64,000 bases of DNA from AP-15 sp035503615. Lineage in GTDB: Bacteria > Pseudomonadota > Alphaproteobacteria > ATCC43930 > CGMCC-115725. Position numbers and translations under genes: made by a program. The notes below the pieces were generated by a model, which saw only the letters and a program-made list of their open reading frames with translations, was not told the DNA's origin and did not search any database. The stretch covers positions 31,618-95,617 of the forward strand of contig DATJTI010000005.1 in the NCBI GenBank assembly GCA_035503615.1, read 5' to 3'. Each line of letters starts with the position of its first letter. The first letter of the stretch is position 1. This document shows, piece after piece, positions 1-8,575 of the stretch.

Positions 1-14
1 TTGTCCTGTTCCGG

Positions 15-446
15 TCAGCCGGACGACAGGGCTTCGACCGCGACACCCAATTCTCTCGCGGCCGTGGCCATTCGCCGGTCGAGCGTGACCAGTGCTACGT
101 CGAGGCGACGGGCGATCGCGACGTGCAGCGCGTCGGGCGCACGCAGCGCCAGATCAAAGCGCCGCACATACGCTCCGGCCAAGCGGATATCCGCTGCATG
201 AATTTCCGTCATCGTGGTCATCGCCGCGCGCCATATGTCGAAATCCATCAGGCAAGCCGCCCCTTCGCTTGCTTGCAGGCGGCCCGTGCGAACCAGCCGC
301 GACAGTGCCGAGGCAACTTCCGCGGCGGCGAAATCGCTGACCAGCAGCTCCTGCCCGGCGGTCGTCATGAAGCTGTCAACGACCCCGCTCGCGGGCTCTC
401 TGACCAGCGTCGGCAGCACGACGCTGGAATCGAGATAACAGCTCAA
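15..446 (-). CDS. VapC-type PIN-domain toxin
   Basis: About 143 residues, the usual size of a VapC toxin, which acts as an Mg-dependent endoribonuclease on tRNA or other RNA. The PIN acidic residues are visible: an N-terminal YLDSS, a middle Glu in AAEVASAL, and C-terminal Asp residues in APDALHVA and TLDRRM. I chose the TTG at 446 because it overlaps the antitoxin stop (TTGA), giving translational coupling; a longer reading frame to 533 would overlap the antitoxin by 91 bp. It is cotranscribed behind the antitoxin. The RNA target cannot be read from sequence. Confidence 0.85.
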   Translation of the reverse strand: MSCYLDSSVVLPTLVREPASGVVDSFMTTAGQELLVSDFAAAEVASALSRLVRTGRLQASEGAACLMDFDIWRAAMTTMTEIHAADIRLAGAYVRRFDLALRAPDALHVAIARRLDVALVTLDRRMATAARELGVAVEALSSG

Positions 447-691
447 CAATCCTCCGACTCGTAGAGCAGGTTCAAAATCTCGACCGAAGTCAGGCCTACG
501 CTTGGGCGGGCATCTCGACGTGATCGCAGCCACTCATATGTTCCCTCGGCCGGCGCTGCCGGCTGCGTGGCGGGCCGCAGCTCGGCGACCGGTTTGCCGC
601 GGCGGGTGATGATCACTTCTTCGCCGGCGAGCGCCTTGTCGATCAGGCTGGGAAGCCGGTTTTTCGCGTCGGCGACGCTGTATACGGTCAT
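443..691 (-). CDS. Phd/YefM-family antitoxin (VapB role)
   Basis: An 82-residue protein with the Phd/YefM N-terminal fold: MTVYSVADAKNRLPSLIDKA, followed by a basic GEEVIITRRGKPVAEL stretch typical of these antitoxins. The C-terminal part (TYEWLRSRRDAR onward) would wrap the toxin. It is the first gene of the pair and overlaps the toxin start. Such antitoxins usually repress their own promoter through a palindrome just upstream, and one is present at 709-728. Confidence 0.88.
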   Translation of the reverse strand: MTVYSVADAKNRLPSLIDKALAGEEVIITRRGKPVAELRPATQPAAPAEGTYEWLRSRRDARPSVGLTSVEILNLLYESEDC

Positions 692-708
692 GTCCGATCC
701 TTGCCCAT

Positions 709-728
709 ATAGCTATCTCTATAGCCAT
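709..728. promoter_or_regulatory. Candidate operator of the toxin-antitoxin pair
   Basis: ATAGCTAT at 709-716 is a perfect palindrome, and a near copy ATAGCCAT follows at 721-728, 12 bp apart. Together they also form GCTAT-CTCT-ATAGC. The site is AT-rich in a GC-rich region and begins 18 bp upstream of the antitoxin ATG, where autoregulation would act. Binding is inferred. Confidence 0.55.
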
Positions 729-782
729 AATTGCGGTCGGCGTCCAGAACGGGCATAAGGGCTGGTGCATGGAGGTTCGGTG

Positions 783-2276
783 ATGCGCCTCTTGATCGCG
801 ATGATGAAGCACGAGACCAACACCTTCTCGCCGGTGCCGACGCCGTTGCTGCGTTTTGGCAACGGGCCCGGGCCGCTTTATGGCGAGGCGGCGATCCGGG
901 CGTTTCGCGGCACCGGCACCGGGCTCGGCGCCTATCTCGATCTCGCCGAACGCGCCGGGGCCGAGATCGTCTTGCCGATCGCGGCCGGGGCGCCGCCGAG
1001 CGCGCCGGTCGAGGACGCCGCCTATGCCGCGATCACCGACACGATCTGCGCCGCGGTCGAGAAGGGCAGGTTCGACGGCATCATGCTCGATCTGCACGGG
1101 GCGATGGTGACCGAGAGCCTGGAGGATGGCGAAGGACAGCTCTTGAAGCGACTGCGCGCGATCGCGCCGCAGACCCCGATCGCGGTGGCCCTCGACATGC
1201 ACGCCAATCTCTACGACGAGATCATTGCCAACGCGACCGTCGTTGCCGGCTACCGTACCTATCCGCACATCGATACCTACGAGACGGCACGGCTCGCCGG
1301 CGACATCCTGTTGCGCGCGATCCGCGGTGAGGTGCGGCCGGTGATGGCCTGGGGCAATGTGCCGATGCTGCCGCATGTGATGCGCCAGGGCACCGACGAC
1401 CACCCGAACAAGGAATTGCAGCATCGCTGCGCCGCAATGGCGGCCGAGGGCGCGCTGGCCGCGAGCCTCTTTACCGGCTTTCCGCATGCCGACATCCTGA
1501 ATGCCGGGCTCAGCGCGGTGGTCGTCACCGACGGCGATCGGGGGCTTGCCGAGCGGCTGCGCGATGAATTGCTGGATCGTGCCTGGGTCGAACGCGAGAG
1601 CTTTGTCTATGAGATCGAGCCGCTGGCGGACTCGGTCGCCCGCGCCAAGGCGATGCCGCCGCGGCAGCCGGGCGACGGGCCGGTCATTCTGCTCGATCAT
1701 TACGACAATTGCGCTTCGGGCGGGACGATGGACACGACCGTCGTTTTGGCCGAGATCCTGCGCCAGGGGCTCGAAGATGTGGCCGCTTTTGCGATCTACG
1801 ATCCGCAAGCGGTGCAGCAGGCGGTCGCCGCCGGCATCGGCGCCGAGGTGACCTTGTCGATCGGCGGCAAGATCGCGATGCCGGCGGTCCCGGTATCGAG
1901 CCCGCCCTTGACCGTGACCGGCCGGGTCAAGACGATTTCAAGCGGCCGCTACAAAAATCGCGGGCCGATGGCGCGCGGCGTCACGATGGAGATGGGCCCG
2001 GCGGTCGTGCTCGACACCGGTGCCGTCGAGATCGTCCTGATCTCGCGCCATGTCGAGCCATCCGACCTCAATTGCCTTTCGAGTCTCGGGATCGACCCGA
2101 CGCAGAAGCGCTACGTCATGCTGAAGAGCCGCATCCATTGGCGGGCCGGGCTCGGCAAGCTGGCGAATGCGGTCGTCGACTGCGCCGGGGTCGGGGTGTG
2201 CACCTCGGATTACGGGCAGCTCCACTTCACCAAGGTCCGCCGCCCGATCTATCCGCTCGACCTGCCCAATCGCTGA
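783..2276 (+). CDS. M81 family (MlrC-like) metallopeptidase
   Basis: A 497-residue protein of the M81/MlrC family, named after the microcystin-degrading MlrC but mostly of unknown substrate. Family features are visible: MMKHETNTFSP near the N-terminus, DLHGAMV, VALDMHANL, GYRTYPHID and LDHYDNCASGG, which hold the metal-binding His and Asp residues. The start at 783 has GGAGG seven bases upstream; a frame extension to 765 lacks this. The gene is followed by three 14-bp tandem repeats that begin on its stop codon. No transporter lies beside it, so the substrate is open. Confidence 0.85.
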   Translation: MRLLIAMMKHETNTFSPVPTPLLRFGNGPGPLYGEAAIRAFRGTGTGLGAYLDLAERAGAEIVLPIAAGAPPSAPVEDAAYAAITDTICAAVEKGRFDGIMLDLHGAMVTESLEDGEGQLLKRLRAIAPQTPIAVALDMHANLYDEIIANATVVAGYRTYPHIDTYETARLAGDILLRAIRGEVRPVMAWGNVPMLPHVMRQGTDDHPNKELQHRCAAMAAEGALAASLFTGFPHADILNAGLSAVVVTDGDRGLAERLRDELLDRAWVERESFVYEIEPLADSVARAKAMPPRQPGDGPVILLDHYDNCASGGTMDTTVVLAEILRQGLEDVAAFAIYDPQAVQQAVAAGIGAEVTLSIGGKIAMPAVPVSSPPLTVTGRVKTISSGRYKNRGPMARGVTMEMGPAVVLDTGAVEIVLISRHVEPSDLNCLSSLGIDPTQKRYVMLKSRIHWRAGLGKLANAVVDCAGVGVCTSDYGQLHFTKVRRPIYPLDLPNR

Positions 2277-2315
2277 GCCGGGGATGTTGAGCCGCGGATA
2301 TTGAGCCGGGGGAGC
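2274..2315. repeat. 14-bp tandem repeat, three copies, starting on a stop codon
   Basis: Units TGAGCCGGGGATGT (2274-2287), TGAGCCGCGGATAT (2288-2301) and TGAGCCGGGGGAGC (2302-2315). The first TGA is the stop codon of the MlrC-like gene, so the stop has been copied with the unit. Confidence 0.85.
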
Positions 2316-2323
2316 GGCCGGTG

Positions 2324-2548
2324 CTAGCGCGGTCGTGCGGGGCCATTGCGGCGGCCGGGCGAGACCGAAAGCCAGCCGCTGCGCTCGGGCCGCGGGCGGG
2401 GTTCGGTCCCGGGCAGCCGCCCGCTGGCCGGGTTTCGGCCGTCATCGGCCGGGGCGTCCTGCTTGGCCGCTGCTTCGCGCTCGCGGCGCAACTCGGCGAG
2501 GCGGGCATGGATCGCGGCGAAATCATCGGCAGCGCGAGGTCGGGTCAC
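2324..2548 (-). CDS. Small charged hypothetical protein
   Basis: A 74-residue protein of unknown function. The N-terminal half (ADDFAAIHARLAELRREREAAAKQ) should form a charged helix or short coiled coil; the rest is Pro/Gly/Arg-rich. The GTG start at 2548 is preceded by a strong AGGAGGAG SD at good spacing, which is why I call it real. It overlaps the stop of the upstream small gene by GTGA, suggesting a two-gene unit antisense to its flanking genes. Confidence 0.55.
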   Translation of the reverse strand: MTRPRAADDFAAIHARLAELRREREAAAKQDAPADDGRNPASGRLPGTEPRPRPERSGWLSVSPGRRNGPARPR

Positions 2549-2733
2549 GTCTCCTCCTGATCTTTTTTGCCGATCGCCGGCCGGACCGGCGGGTCTGTTC
2601 GGAAAGCGCGCGCATGCTGGCGCAGCAGCGCCTCGTTAAGCAAGCGGAAATCCGGGTTGGGCAACATCCGGAATGCGTGGCCAGCGACGATCGCGGGACG
2701 CCGGTGACAGCCGGCCGGCGCATCCGACGGCAT
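2545..2733 (-). CDS. Small hypothetical protein
   Basis: Unknown function. The best-looking part is the C-terminal 38 residues, with PNPDFRLLNEALLRQHARAF then a Pro-rich basic tail. The start is uncertain: ATG at 2733 (62 residues) and ATG at 2667 (38 residues) both lack a clear SD. Support comes mainly from the GTGA overlap with the better-supported gene downstream. Confidence 0.4.
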   Translation of the reverse strand: MPSDAPAGCHRRPAIVAGHAFRMLPNPDFRLLNEALLRQHARAFRTDPPVRPAIGKKDQEET

Positions 2734-2840
2734 GGTTGTCGCGGCACCGGCGGCGCGGTAAGGGTGGCGCCCGAGAGGCACGCGTTCCCCGAGACCCGAA
2801 AGACACGCGTTCCCCGCGATATGCGTTCAAGGAGCATGAA

Positions 2841-4190
2841 ATGGACGGCACCACAGAGCTGCTCGAAGCCGACCGGCGCCATCTGGTTCACCCGCTGCAC
2901 CATCCCGATGACCACCGCCAGCCGCTGGTCGTCGTCGAGGGCAAGGGGGCGATGCTGTACGACGCCGATGGGCGCGACTATATCGACGGCTTGTCGGGTC
3001 TGTGGAACGTCAATGTCGGCCATGGCCGGGGCGAACTCGCCGATGCCGCGGCTGTACAGATGCGCCGCATTGCCTTTGCCTCTGCCTATATCGGTCAGAC
3101 CAACGAGCCTGCGGTGCGGCTTGCCGAAAAGATCGTCGGCCATGCCTACCGGAATTCCGCCGCGGTCTACTTCACCACGGCCGGTGCCGAATCCAATGAA
3201 AGCGCCTTCAAATTCGCTCGCTACTACTGGAAGGTCAAGGACAAGCCGGCCAAGACCAAGATCATCTCGCGCATCCATGCCTATCACGGGGTGACGATGG
3301 CGGCGATGAGCGCCACCGGCATGGCCGCCTACCACAAGATGTTCGGGCCGCTGATCCCGGGCTTTGTGCAGGTGCCGCCGCCCTATGCCTATCGCTGGCA
3401 AGGCAATGCCGAGCCCGGTGCCGCGGCCGCCGAGGCGGTCGAGAAGGCGATCCTCGCCGAGGGTGCCGACACCGTCGCTGCAATCATCGCCGAGCCGGTC
3501 ATGGGAGCGGGCGGGGTCATCGTCCCGCCGCCCTCCTATTTCCCGGCATTGCGCGAAATCTGCGACCGTCATGACGTGCTGCTGATCGCCGACGAGGTCA
3601 TCACCGGCTTCGGCCGCACCGGCCGCTGGTTCGCGCTCGGCCATTGGGGGGTCGAGCCCGATCTCGTCTCGTTCGCCAAGGGCGTGACCAGCGGCTATCT
3701 GCCGTTGGGCGGGGTGATCGCGGCCAAACACGTGCACGACGCGATCGAGAGCGCCCCCGCCGATCGCAAGTTCATGCATGCCGCGACCTATTCTGGCCAC
3801 CCGGTATGCTGTGCCGTCGGCTTACGCAATGTCGCGATCATCGAGGAGGAGGGGCTCGTCGAGCGCGCCGCGATGATGGGCAAGCGGCTCGTGGCCAATC
3901 TCGAAGGGTTGCGCGACCTGCCAGCGGTCGGTGATGTGCGTGGCATCGGCATGATGTGCGGGGTCGAGCTGGTGACGGACAAGGGCAGCAAGGCGCCGGC
4001 GGTCGGGCTCGGCCCCAAGATCACCCGCGAGGCGATGGCGCGTGGGCTGTTGCCGCGGCTGCGTGCCGGCAGTGCCGACCCGGCGATCGGCGACACGATC
4101 TGCATCGCTCCGCCTTTGATGACCCCGGCTGAGACGCTCGACCGCATCCCCGAAATCCTGCGCGAGGTGATCATCGCCGCGACGGGGTGA
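2841..4190 (+). CDS. Class III (omega) aminotransferase, PLP-dependent
   Basis: A 449-residue fold-type I aminotransferase of the aspartate aminotransferase family protein group (omega-amino acid:pyruvate type). Visible features are DGLSGLWNVNVGHGR near the N-terminus, TTAGAESNESAFKFAR in the PLP phosphate-binding region, IADEVITGFGRTG with the PLP-contacting Asp, and the Schiff-base Lys in LVSFAKGVTSGYLPLGG. The ATG at 2841 has AAGGAG six bases upstream; longer frame extensions do not. It moves an amino group from an amine or omega-amino acid to an oxoacid; the substrate is not evident. Confidence 0.92.
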   Translation: MDGTTELLEADRRHLVHPLHHPDDHRQPLVVVEGKGAMLYDADGRDYIDGLSGLWNVNVGHGRGELADAAAVQMRRIAFASAYIGQTNEPAVRLAEKIVGHAYRNSAAVYFTTAGAESNESAFKFARYYWKVKDKPAKTKIISRIHAYHGVTMAAMSATGMAAYHKMFGPLIPGFVQVPPPYAYRWQGNAEPGAAAAEAVEKAILAEGADTVAAIIAEPVMGAGGVIVPPPSYFPALREICDRHDVLLIADEVITGFGRTGRWFALGHWGVEPDLVSFAKGVTSGYLPLGGVIAAKHVHDAIESAPADRKFMHAATYSGHPVCCAVGLRNVAIIEEEGLVERAAMMGKRLVANLEGLRDLPAVGDVRGIGMMCGVELVTDKGSKAPAVGLGPKITREAMARGLLPRLRAGSADPAIGDTICIAPPLMTPAETLDRIPEILREVIIAATG

Positions 4191-4206
4191 ACCCGGCGCC
4201 GACGCG

Positions 4207-5835
4207 ATGCGCGCGCATAGAAAACGACTGTGTCGACCCGCGGGACTGATCGTCGCGGCCGGCGTCTTCTCGATCGTCGGCGCGGCATCGGCGCAGGTGC
4301 CAACGTCACCGGCGAAAGTCTCGCCTGAGATGATGGCGCGGGTCGAGGCGCTCCAACCGGCGCTCGAAAGCTATGTGAAGAAGGGCATGGGGGAATTCGA
4401 CGTGCCGGGGGCCGCGATCGGCATCGTCGCTGGCGACCGGCTGGTTTACGCGAAGGGTTTCGGGCTGCGCCGCAAGGGCGGCAGCGAGCCGATCGATCCG
4501 AAGACCGTGTTTCAGATCGGCTCGACGACCAAGGCGTTTCTCGCCACCGTGCTGGCGATCGCAGTCGATCGCGACAGGCTCAAATGGAACGACCGGGTCG
4601 TCGATCTCGACCCGTCCTTCGCGCTCAAGGATCCCTATGTGACCCGCGAGTTTCGCCTTTACGATCTGCTGGCCCAACGCTCGGGCCTGCCGCCCTATGC
4701 CAACGACGCACTCTCCACCCTCGGCTTTGACCCGGCGGAGCTGATGCATTCGCTGCGCTTTGTCGACCCGCGCACGAGTTTCCGATCCACCTTCGCCTAC
4801 ACCAACATCACCCACCTGTTCGCCGGACGGATTGCCGATCAGGCGCTCGGCGCGCCCGATTGGCCGACGCTGGTAAAGCGCGAGATCGTCGAACCGCTCG
4901 GCATGCACGACACGAGCTTTACTGCCGGGGCGATCGAGCAAGCTGCCGATCACGCAACAGGCTATCGCTGGACGCCCAACGGTTCGGTCGAAATCCCGTT
5001 CGATCCGATCTTTCCTTACGAGTACGGGCCGGCCGGCGACATCAATTCTTCGCTCGAGGATTGCGCGCGCTGGCTGCGGCTGCAGATCGCTGATGGCGTG
5101 TTCGCCGGGCACCGCCTGGTCTCGGCGCGCAACCTCGCAGTGACACGCACGCCCAAGGTCGCGATCAACGAGACCGCGACCTACGCGATGGGCTGGATCA
5201 TCAGCAGCACGCCCAACGGCCGCGTCATCTGGCACAATGGCGGGACCAATGGGTTCGGCGCCGAAATCGGTTTCCTGCCCGATAAGGGGGTCGGCGTCAT
5301 CATCCTCACCAACGAGCAGAACAAGGGATTTCCCGACGCGGTGGCGCTCTGGGCCTTCGACCGACTGCTGGGTAATCCCGAGATCGACTACGTGCAAAAG
5401 GCGCTCGGCCGCGCCAAGGCGGCGGCAGCAGAGGAACAGGTCATTTACGAGCGCCCGGCAACGCCGCGGCCATCGCCGGAACTGGCCGATCTCTCCGGCG
5501 ATTATCGCAGCAGCGAGATGGGTCCGGCGACGCTCGTGGTCGAAAATGGCGGACTGATGGCGACGTTGCAAAAGACTGGTGTCCGGTTTCGGCTCGAACC
5601 TTATGACGGCGCGGTTTTTAGCGTGCACCTCGTGCCCGAGGGCCGCTTCGCCGCGCTGGACCGGTCGCTGGGCGATACTCCATTCGGGTTCGCCGCTTTC
5701 GTGCCCGACGCGCGGGCCCGCCTGTCGCGGCTGCGCCTTATCGTCGAGGGCCAGTCCTACTTCTGGGCCAGGAGTGACCCAGCCGCGGCCACCGTCCCCG
5801 GGCCGCCGCGGCGCCCAATCACCAAGCCGGAATAG
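4207..5835 (+). CDS. Secreted serine hydrolase, class C beta-lactamase/penicillin-binding-protein-like
   Basis: 542 residues with a signal peptide (hydrophobic stretch from about 12, cleavage near AASA-Q30). The beta-lactamase fold motifs are present: STTK at 106-109 (nucleophile Ser106, Lys109), YTN at 198-200, and a third motif near WHNGGTNG. The C-terminal 150 residues match the extra lipocalin-like domain often found in esterase/peptidase members. It is 16 bp downstream of the aminotransferase. The family includes D-aminopeptidases, esterases and DD-peptidases, so antibiotic resistance should not be assumed. Confidence 0.88.
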   Translation: MRAHRKRLCRPAGLIVAAGVFSIVGAASAQVPTSPAKVSPEMMARVEALQPALESYVKKGMGEFDVPGAAIGIVAGDRLVYAKGFGLRRKGGSEPIDPKTVFQIGSTTKAFLATVLAIAVDRDRLKWNDRVVDLDPSFALKDPYVTREFRLYDLLAQRSGLPPYANDALSTLGFDPAELMHSLRFVDPRTSFRSTFAYTNITHLFAGRIADQALGAPDWPTLVKREIVEPLGMHDTSFTAGAIEQAADHATGYRWTPNGSVEIPFDPIFPYEYGPAGDINSSLEDCARWLRLQIADGVFAGHRLVSARNLAVTRTPKVAINETATYAMGWIISSTPNGRVIWHNGGTNGFGAEIGFLPDKGVGVIILTNEQNKGFPDAVALWAFDRLLGNPEIDYVQKALGRAKAAAAEEQVIYERPATPRPSPELADLSGDYRSSEMGPATLVVENGGLMATLQKTGVRFRLEPYDGAVFSVHLVPEGRFAALDRSLGDTPFGFAAFVPDARARLSRLRLIVEGQSYFWARSDPAAATVPGPPRRPITKPE

Positions 5836-5841
5836 CGCATC

Positions 5842-6990
5842 ATGGGCACGCGGACGATCGGCATCGTCATCGAAGGGGCAACCGGGCGGCTCGGCACGAC
5901 GCAGCATCTGCGCTCGCTGATGGCGATCCGCGGCGAGGGCGGGCTGCCGCTCGGCAATGGCGACCGCCTCATGCCCGAGCCGCTGCTGCTCGGCCGCAAC
6001 AAAGAGAAGCTGGCCGCGCTGGCAGGGGCGCAGGGCGGGCTCAAATGGAGCACCGACCGCGACGCCTGCCTCGCCGACCCGGAGGTCGCCATTTATTTCG
6101 ACGCGACTGCGACCGGCGGCCGGCCGCAGCGCGCCGCCACGGCAATCGCGGCCGGCAAGCACCTCTATCTCGAAAAGCCGATCGCCGGGAGCCTCGACGA
6201 GGCGCTTGATCTGGCGCGCCGTGCCGAGCGGGCCGGACTCAAAAACGGCGTCGTCCAGGACAAACTGTTTCTGCCGGGTCTGCGCAAGCTGGCGAAGCTT
6301 TATCAATCCGGGTTTTTCGGCCGGGTGTTGTCGGTGCGCCTCGATTTCGGCTGGTGGGTGTTCGACGGCGAGCTCTACCCGGCGCAGCGGCCGAGCTGGA
6401 ACTATCGCCGCGCAACCGGCGGTGGCCTCGTCCTCGATATGTTCGCACATTGGCGCTACATCTTCGACCGGTTGCTGGGCGCGATCCGCTCCGTCATGTG
6501 CCGCGGCACAACTGCGATTCCGACCCGGCGCGACGAAAGCGGCGAGCCTTACCCAGTCGATGTCGAGGACCACGCCTTTGCCATCTTCGAACTTGAAGGC
6601 GGGGTGTTGGCGCAGCTGAGCTCGTCCTGGGCGAGCCGCGTCAAGCGCGACGATTTGTTGCAGATCCAGGTCGATGGCACCGCCGGCTCCGCGGTGTGCG
6701 GTCTGCATCGCTGTTTCATTCAGCCGCTGGTCGCGACACCAAAGCCGTTCTTCGATCCCGAGCGGCCGCAGGCGCTGGTGTTCGACGAGCAGTGGCAGGA
6801 AATGCCCGAGATCGAGCCATCTCGCAGCAGCTACCGCGCCGGCTGGGAAATGTTTCTGCGCCATGTCGCCGGAGAGGAGCCGTTTCCCTCGCCGCTGATC
6901 GAAGGGGCGAAAGGCGTCCAGCTGGCCGAGGCCTGCCATCGCAGCGACCGCGAGCGGCGCTGGATCGATCTGCCGCCGTTGACGCTCTGA
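5842..6990 (+). CDS. Gfo/Idh/MocA family oxidoreductase
   Basis: A 382-residue NAD(P)-dependent oxidoreductase. The Rossmann segment is at the start (IGIVIEGATGRLG; the usual GxGxxG is altered to GATGRLG), and the family Lys motif is present as LYLEKPIAG. The C-terminal half forms the substrate-binding alpha/beta domain. It lies 6 bp after the serine hydrolase and is probably cotranscribed. Members act on sugars, inositols or related cyclic polyols; the substrate is not visible here. Confidence 0.87.
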   Translation: MGTRTIGIVIEGATGRLGTTQHLRSLMAIRGEGGLPLGNGDRLMPEPLLLGRNKEKLAALAGAQGGLKWSTDRDACLADPEVAIYFDATATGGRPQRAATAIAAGKHLYLEKPIAGSLDEALDLARRAERAGLKNGVVQDKLFLPGLRKLAKLYQSGFFGRVLSVRLDFGWWVFDGELYPAQRPSWNYRRATGGGLVLDMFAHWRYIFDRLLGAIRSVMCRGTTAIPTRRDESGEPYPVDVEDHAFAIFELEGGVLAQLSSSWASRVKRDDLLQIQVDGTAGSAVCGLHRCFIQPLVATPKPFFDPERPQALVFDEQWQEMPEIEPSRSSYRAGWEMFLRHVAGEEPFPSPLIEGAKGVQLAEACHRSDRERRWIDLPPLTL

Positions 6991-7075
6991 ACCCGAGATG
7001 CCGGGAGCAGACTGGACGCGGGCGGCGTTCCCGGTCGAGACTGACAGCCGGCGCGGCAGGACAAGGAGATGGGCC

Positions 7076-7957
7076 ATGCAGCTCGGCAAGCTCGGGGTGT
7101 GGATCGGGATGGACCGGATGACCGCGGCGACAGCGGCGGATTTCGCCCGGCAGGTCGAAGCAAGCGGATATGCCGCGCTGTGGCTGCCGGAGAGCCGCGG
7201 GCGCAACGCGCTGGTGATGTCGTCCTGGCTCCTCGCCAATACGCGGCGGCTGATCATCGCGACCGGCATCGCCAACATCTATGCGCGCGATCCGATGGCG
7301 ATGGCCAATGCCCAGCGGGCGCTCGCCGAGCAGTCGGGCGGGCGGTTTCTGCTCGGTGTCGGCGTCTCGCACCGGCCGATGGTCGAAGACCTGCGCGGCC
7401 ACGCCTATGGCCGGCCGGTGGCGACGATGCGCGCCTATCTGCGGGCGATGCGCGAGGCGCCCTATCAGGCGGTGCCGCCATCCGAGCCGCCGCCGACGGT
7501 CGTCGCCGCTCTCGGGCCGCGGATGATGAAGCTGTCAGCCGAGTTCGCCGATGGTGCGCACCCGTACAACACGACCGCCGAGCATACCGCACAGGCCCGC
7601 GCGATCCTCGGCCCCGGCAAGCTGTTGTGCCCGGAAGTGTGGGTGCTGCTCGAAACCGACCGGGCAAAGGCGCACGCTGCCGCCCGCCAGGCACTGTCGC
7701 GCTATCTACAGCTCGAAAACTACGTCAATGCCTGGCGCAACCAGGGCTTTGGCGATGACGAGATGGCCGGTGGCGGCTCCGACCGGTTTATCGATGCGAT
7801 CGTTGCATGGGGCGATGAAAGCGCGATCCGCGCCCGTATCGCGCAGCACTGGCAGGCCGGCGCCGATCACGTCTGCATCCAGCCGATCATTTCTGACGGG
7901 GCGGCGGAGGTCTATCCGCGGGTTCTCGATCTTTTGGCACCGGGCGGGCGTGCTTGA
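7076..7957 (+). CDS. LLM-class oxidoreductase (TIGR03620-like)
   Basis: A 293-residue luciferase-like monooxygenase-fold protein. It starts MQLGKLGVWIGMD, with LWLPESRGRNALV, then IATGIANIYARDPMAMANAQRAL and LLGVGVSHRPMVE, patterns typical of the TIGR03620 group often annotated as F420-dependent. The ATG at 7076 has AAGGAG seven bases upstream. F420 use is uncertain in an alphaproteobacterium and FMN is the alternative. No F420 biosynthesis gene occurs in the window. Confidence 0.83.
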   Translation: MQLGKLGVWIGMDRMTAATAADFARQVEASGYAALWLPESRGRNALVMSSWLLANTRRLIIATGIANIYARDPMAMANAQRALAEQSGGRFLLGVGVSHRPMVEDLRGHAYGRPVATMRAYLRAMREAPYQAVPPSEPPPTVVAALGPRMMKLSAEFADGAHPYNTTAEHTAQARAILGPGKLLCPEVWVLLETDRAKAHAAARQALSRYLQLENYVNAWRNQGFGDDEMAGGGSDRFIDAIVAWGDESAIRARIAQHWQAGADHVCIQPIISDGAAEVYPRVLDLLAPGGRA

Positions 7958-7990
7958 CGGCTCTCGCCGCGCGCCCGACATTGTGGAGGC

Positions 7991-8052
7991 GATTTCGGGT
8001 GGAGACGGTTTCGGGTAGAGGCGGTTCGGGTGCGGGCGGTTCCGGCAGAGGC
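7991..8052. repeat. Degenerate tandem repeats of about 16 bp upstream of apaG
   Basis: About four imperfect units built on GGTTTCGGGT plus a purine-rich GAGRC tail (for example GGTTTCGGGTAGAGGC). They fill the gap between the LLM oxidoreductase and apaG. No function is evident. Confidence 0.6.
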
Positions 8053-8096
8053 AGCGCCGGCCAGTGCGCCGGCACAGACAGTGAGGACGATTGGCC

Positions 8097-8489
8097 ATGT
8101 ATTCGGAAACCACGCGATCGATCATCGTCACGGTCAAGCCCTTCTACCTTGAGGACCAGTCCTCGCCGGCTGAGGACCATTATGTCTGGGCCTATCACGT
8201 GCGCATCGAGAACCAGGGCCAGGAGACGGTGCAGCTGCGCCGGCGCCACTGGAAGATCACCGATGGTCGCGGCCAGATCCAGGAGGTGCGCGGGCCGGGC
8301 GTGGTCGGCGAGCAGCCGGTGCTGGGGCCCGGTGAAAGCTTCGAATATACGAGCGGCACGCCGCTGCCGACACCGTCCGGCATCATGGTCGGCAGCTACG
8401 AGATGGAAACCCGCGGCGGCGAAAGCTTCTCGGTCCGCATCCCGGCGTTCTCGCTCGACAGCCCGCACCAGCCGGTCCGCCTCAACTGA
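8097..8489 (+). CDS. apaG: ApaG family protein
   Basis: 130 residues, the normal ApaG length, one immunoglobulin-like beta domain. Typical segments are VWAYHVRIENQGQETVQL, RRRHWKITDGRG, GPGVVGEQPVLGPGESFEYTSG and the C-terminal GSYEM...FSVRIPAFSL. ApaG was linked to cobalt/magnesium efflux in Salmonella but its biochemical role is still unclear. ATG at 8097 is preferred over an in-frame TTG at 8091 because a GAGGA SD lies about nine bases upstream. Its last nine codons are tandemly duplicated downstream. Confidence 0.93.
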   Translation: MYSETTRSIIVTVKPFYLEDQSSPAEDHYVWAYHVRIENQGQETVQLRRRHWKITDGRGQIQEVRGPGVVGEQPVLGPGESFEYTSGTPLPTPSGIMVGSYEMETRGGESFSVRIPAFSLDSPHQPVRLN

Positions 8490-8516
8490 CCGCACCAGCC
8501 GGTCCGCCTCAACCGA
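8463..8516. repeat. 27-bp tandem duplication across the apaG stop
   Basis: Copy one (8463-8489) is the last nine codons of apaG including the TGA stop. Copy two (8490-8516) is identical except that TGA reads CGA. The copy therefore arose after or together with loss of its stop. Confidence 0.9.
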
Positions 8517-8575
8517 CCGCGCTGCCGTGCCGTCCGGCCCCGGCGCTTCCCCAAAATCAGAACAAGAGTGATTTG

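Noticed and set aside
4207..5835. Antibiotic-resistance beta-lactamase
   Set aside because: The fold and STTK motif are shared by many peptidases and esterases, and the extra C-terminal domain fits those better than AmpC.
4306..7278. 990-codon open frame on the minus strand
   Set aside because: It is antisense to the serine hydrolase, oxidoreductase and LLM genes, which have clear motifs. High GC keeps the opposite frame open; the translation is Arg/Gln/His-rich with no recognisable domain.
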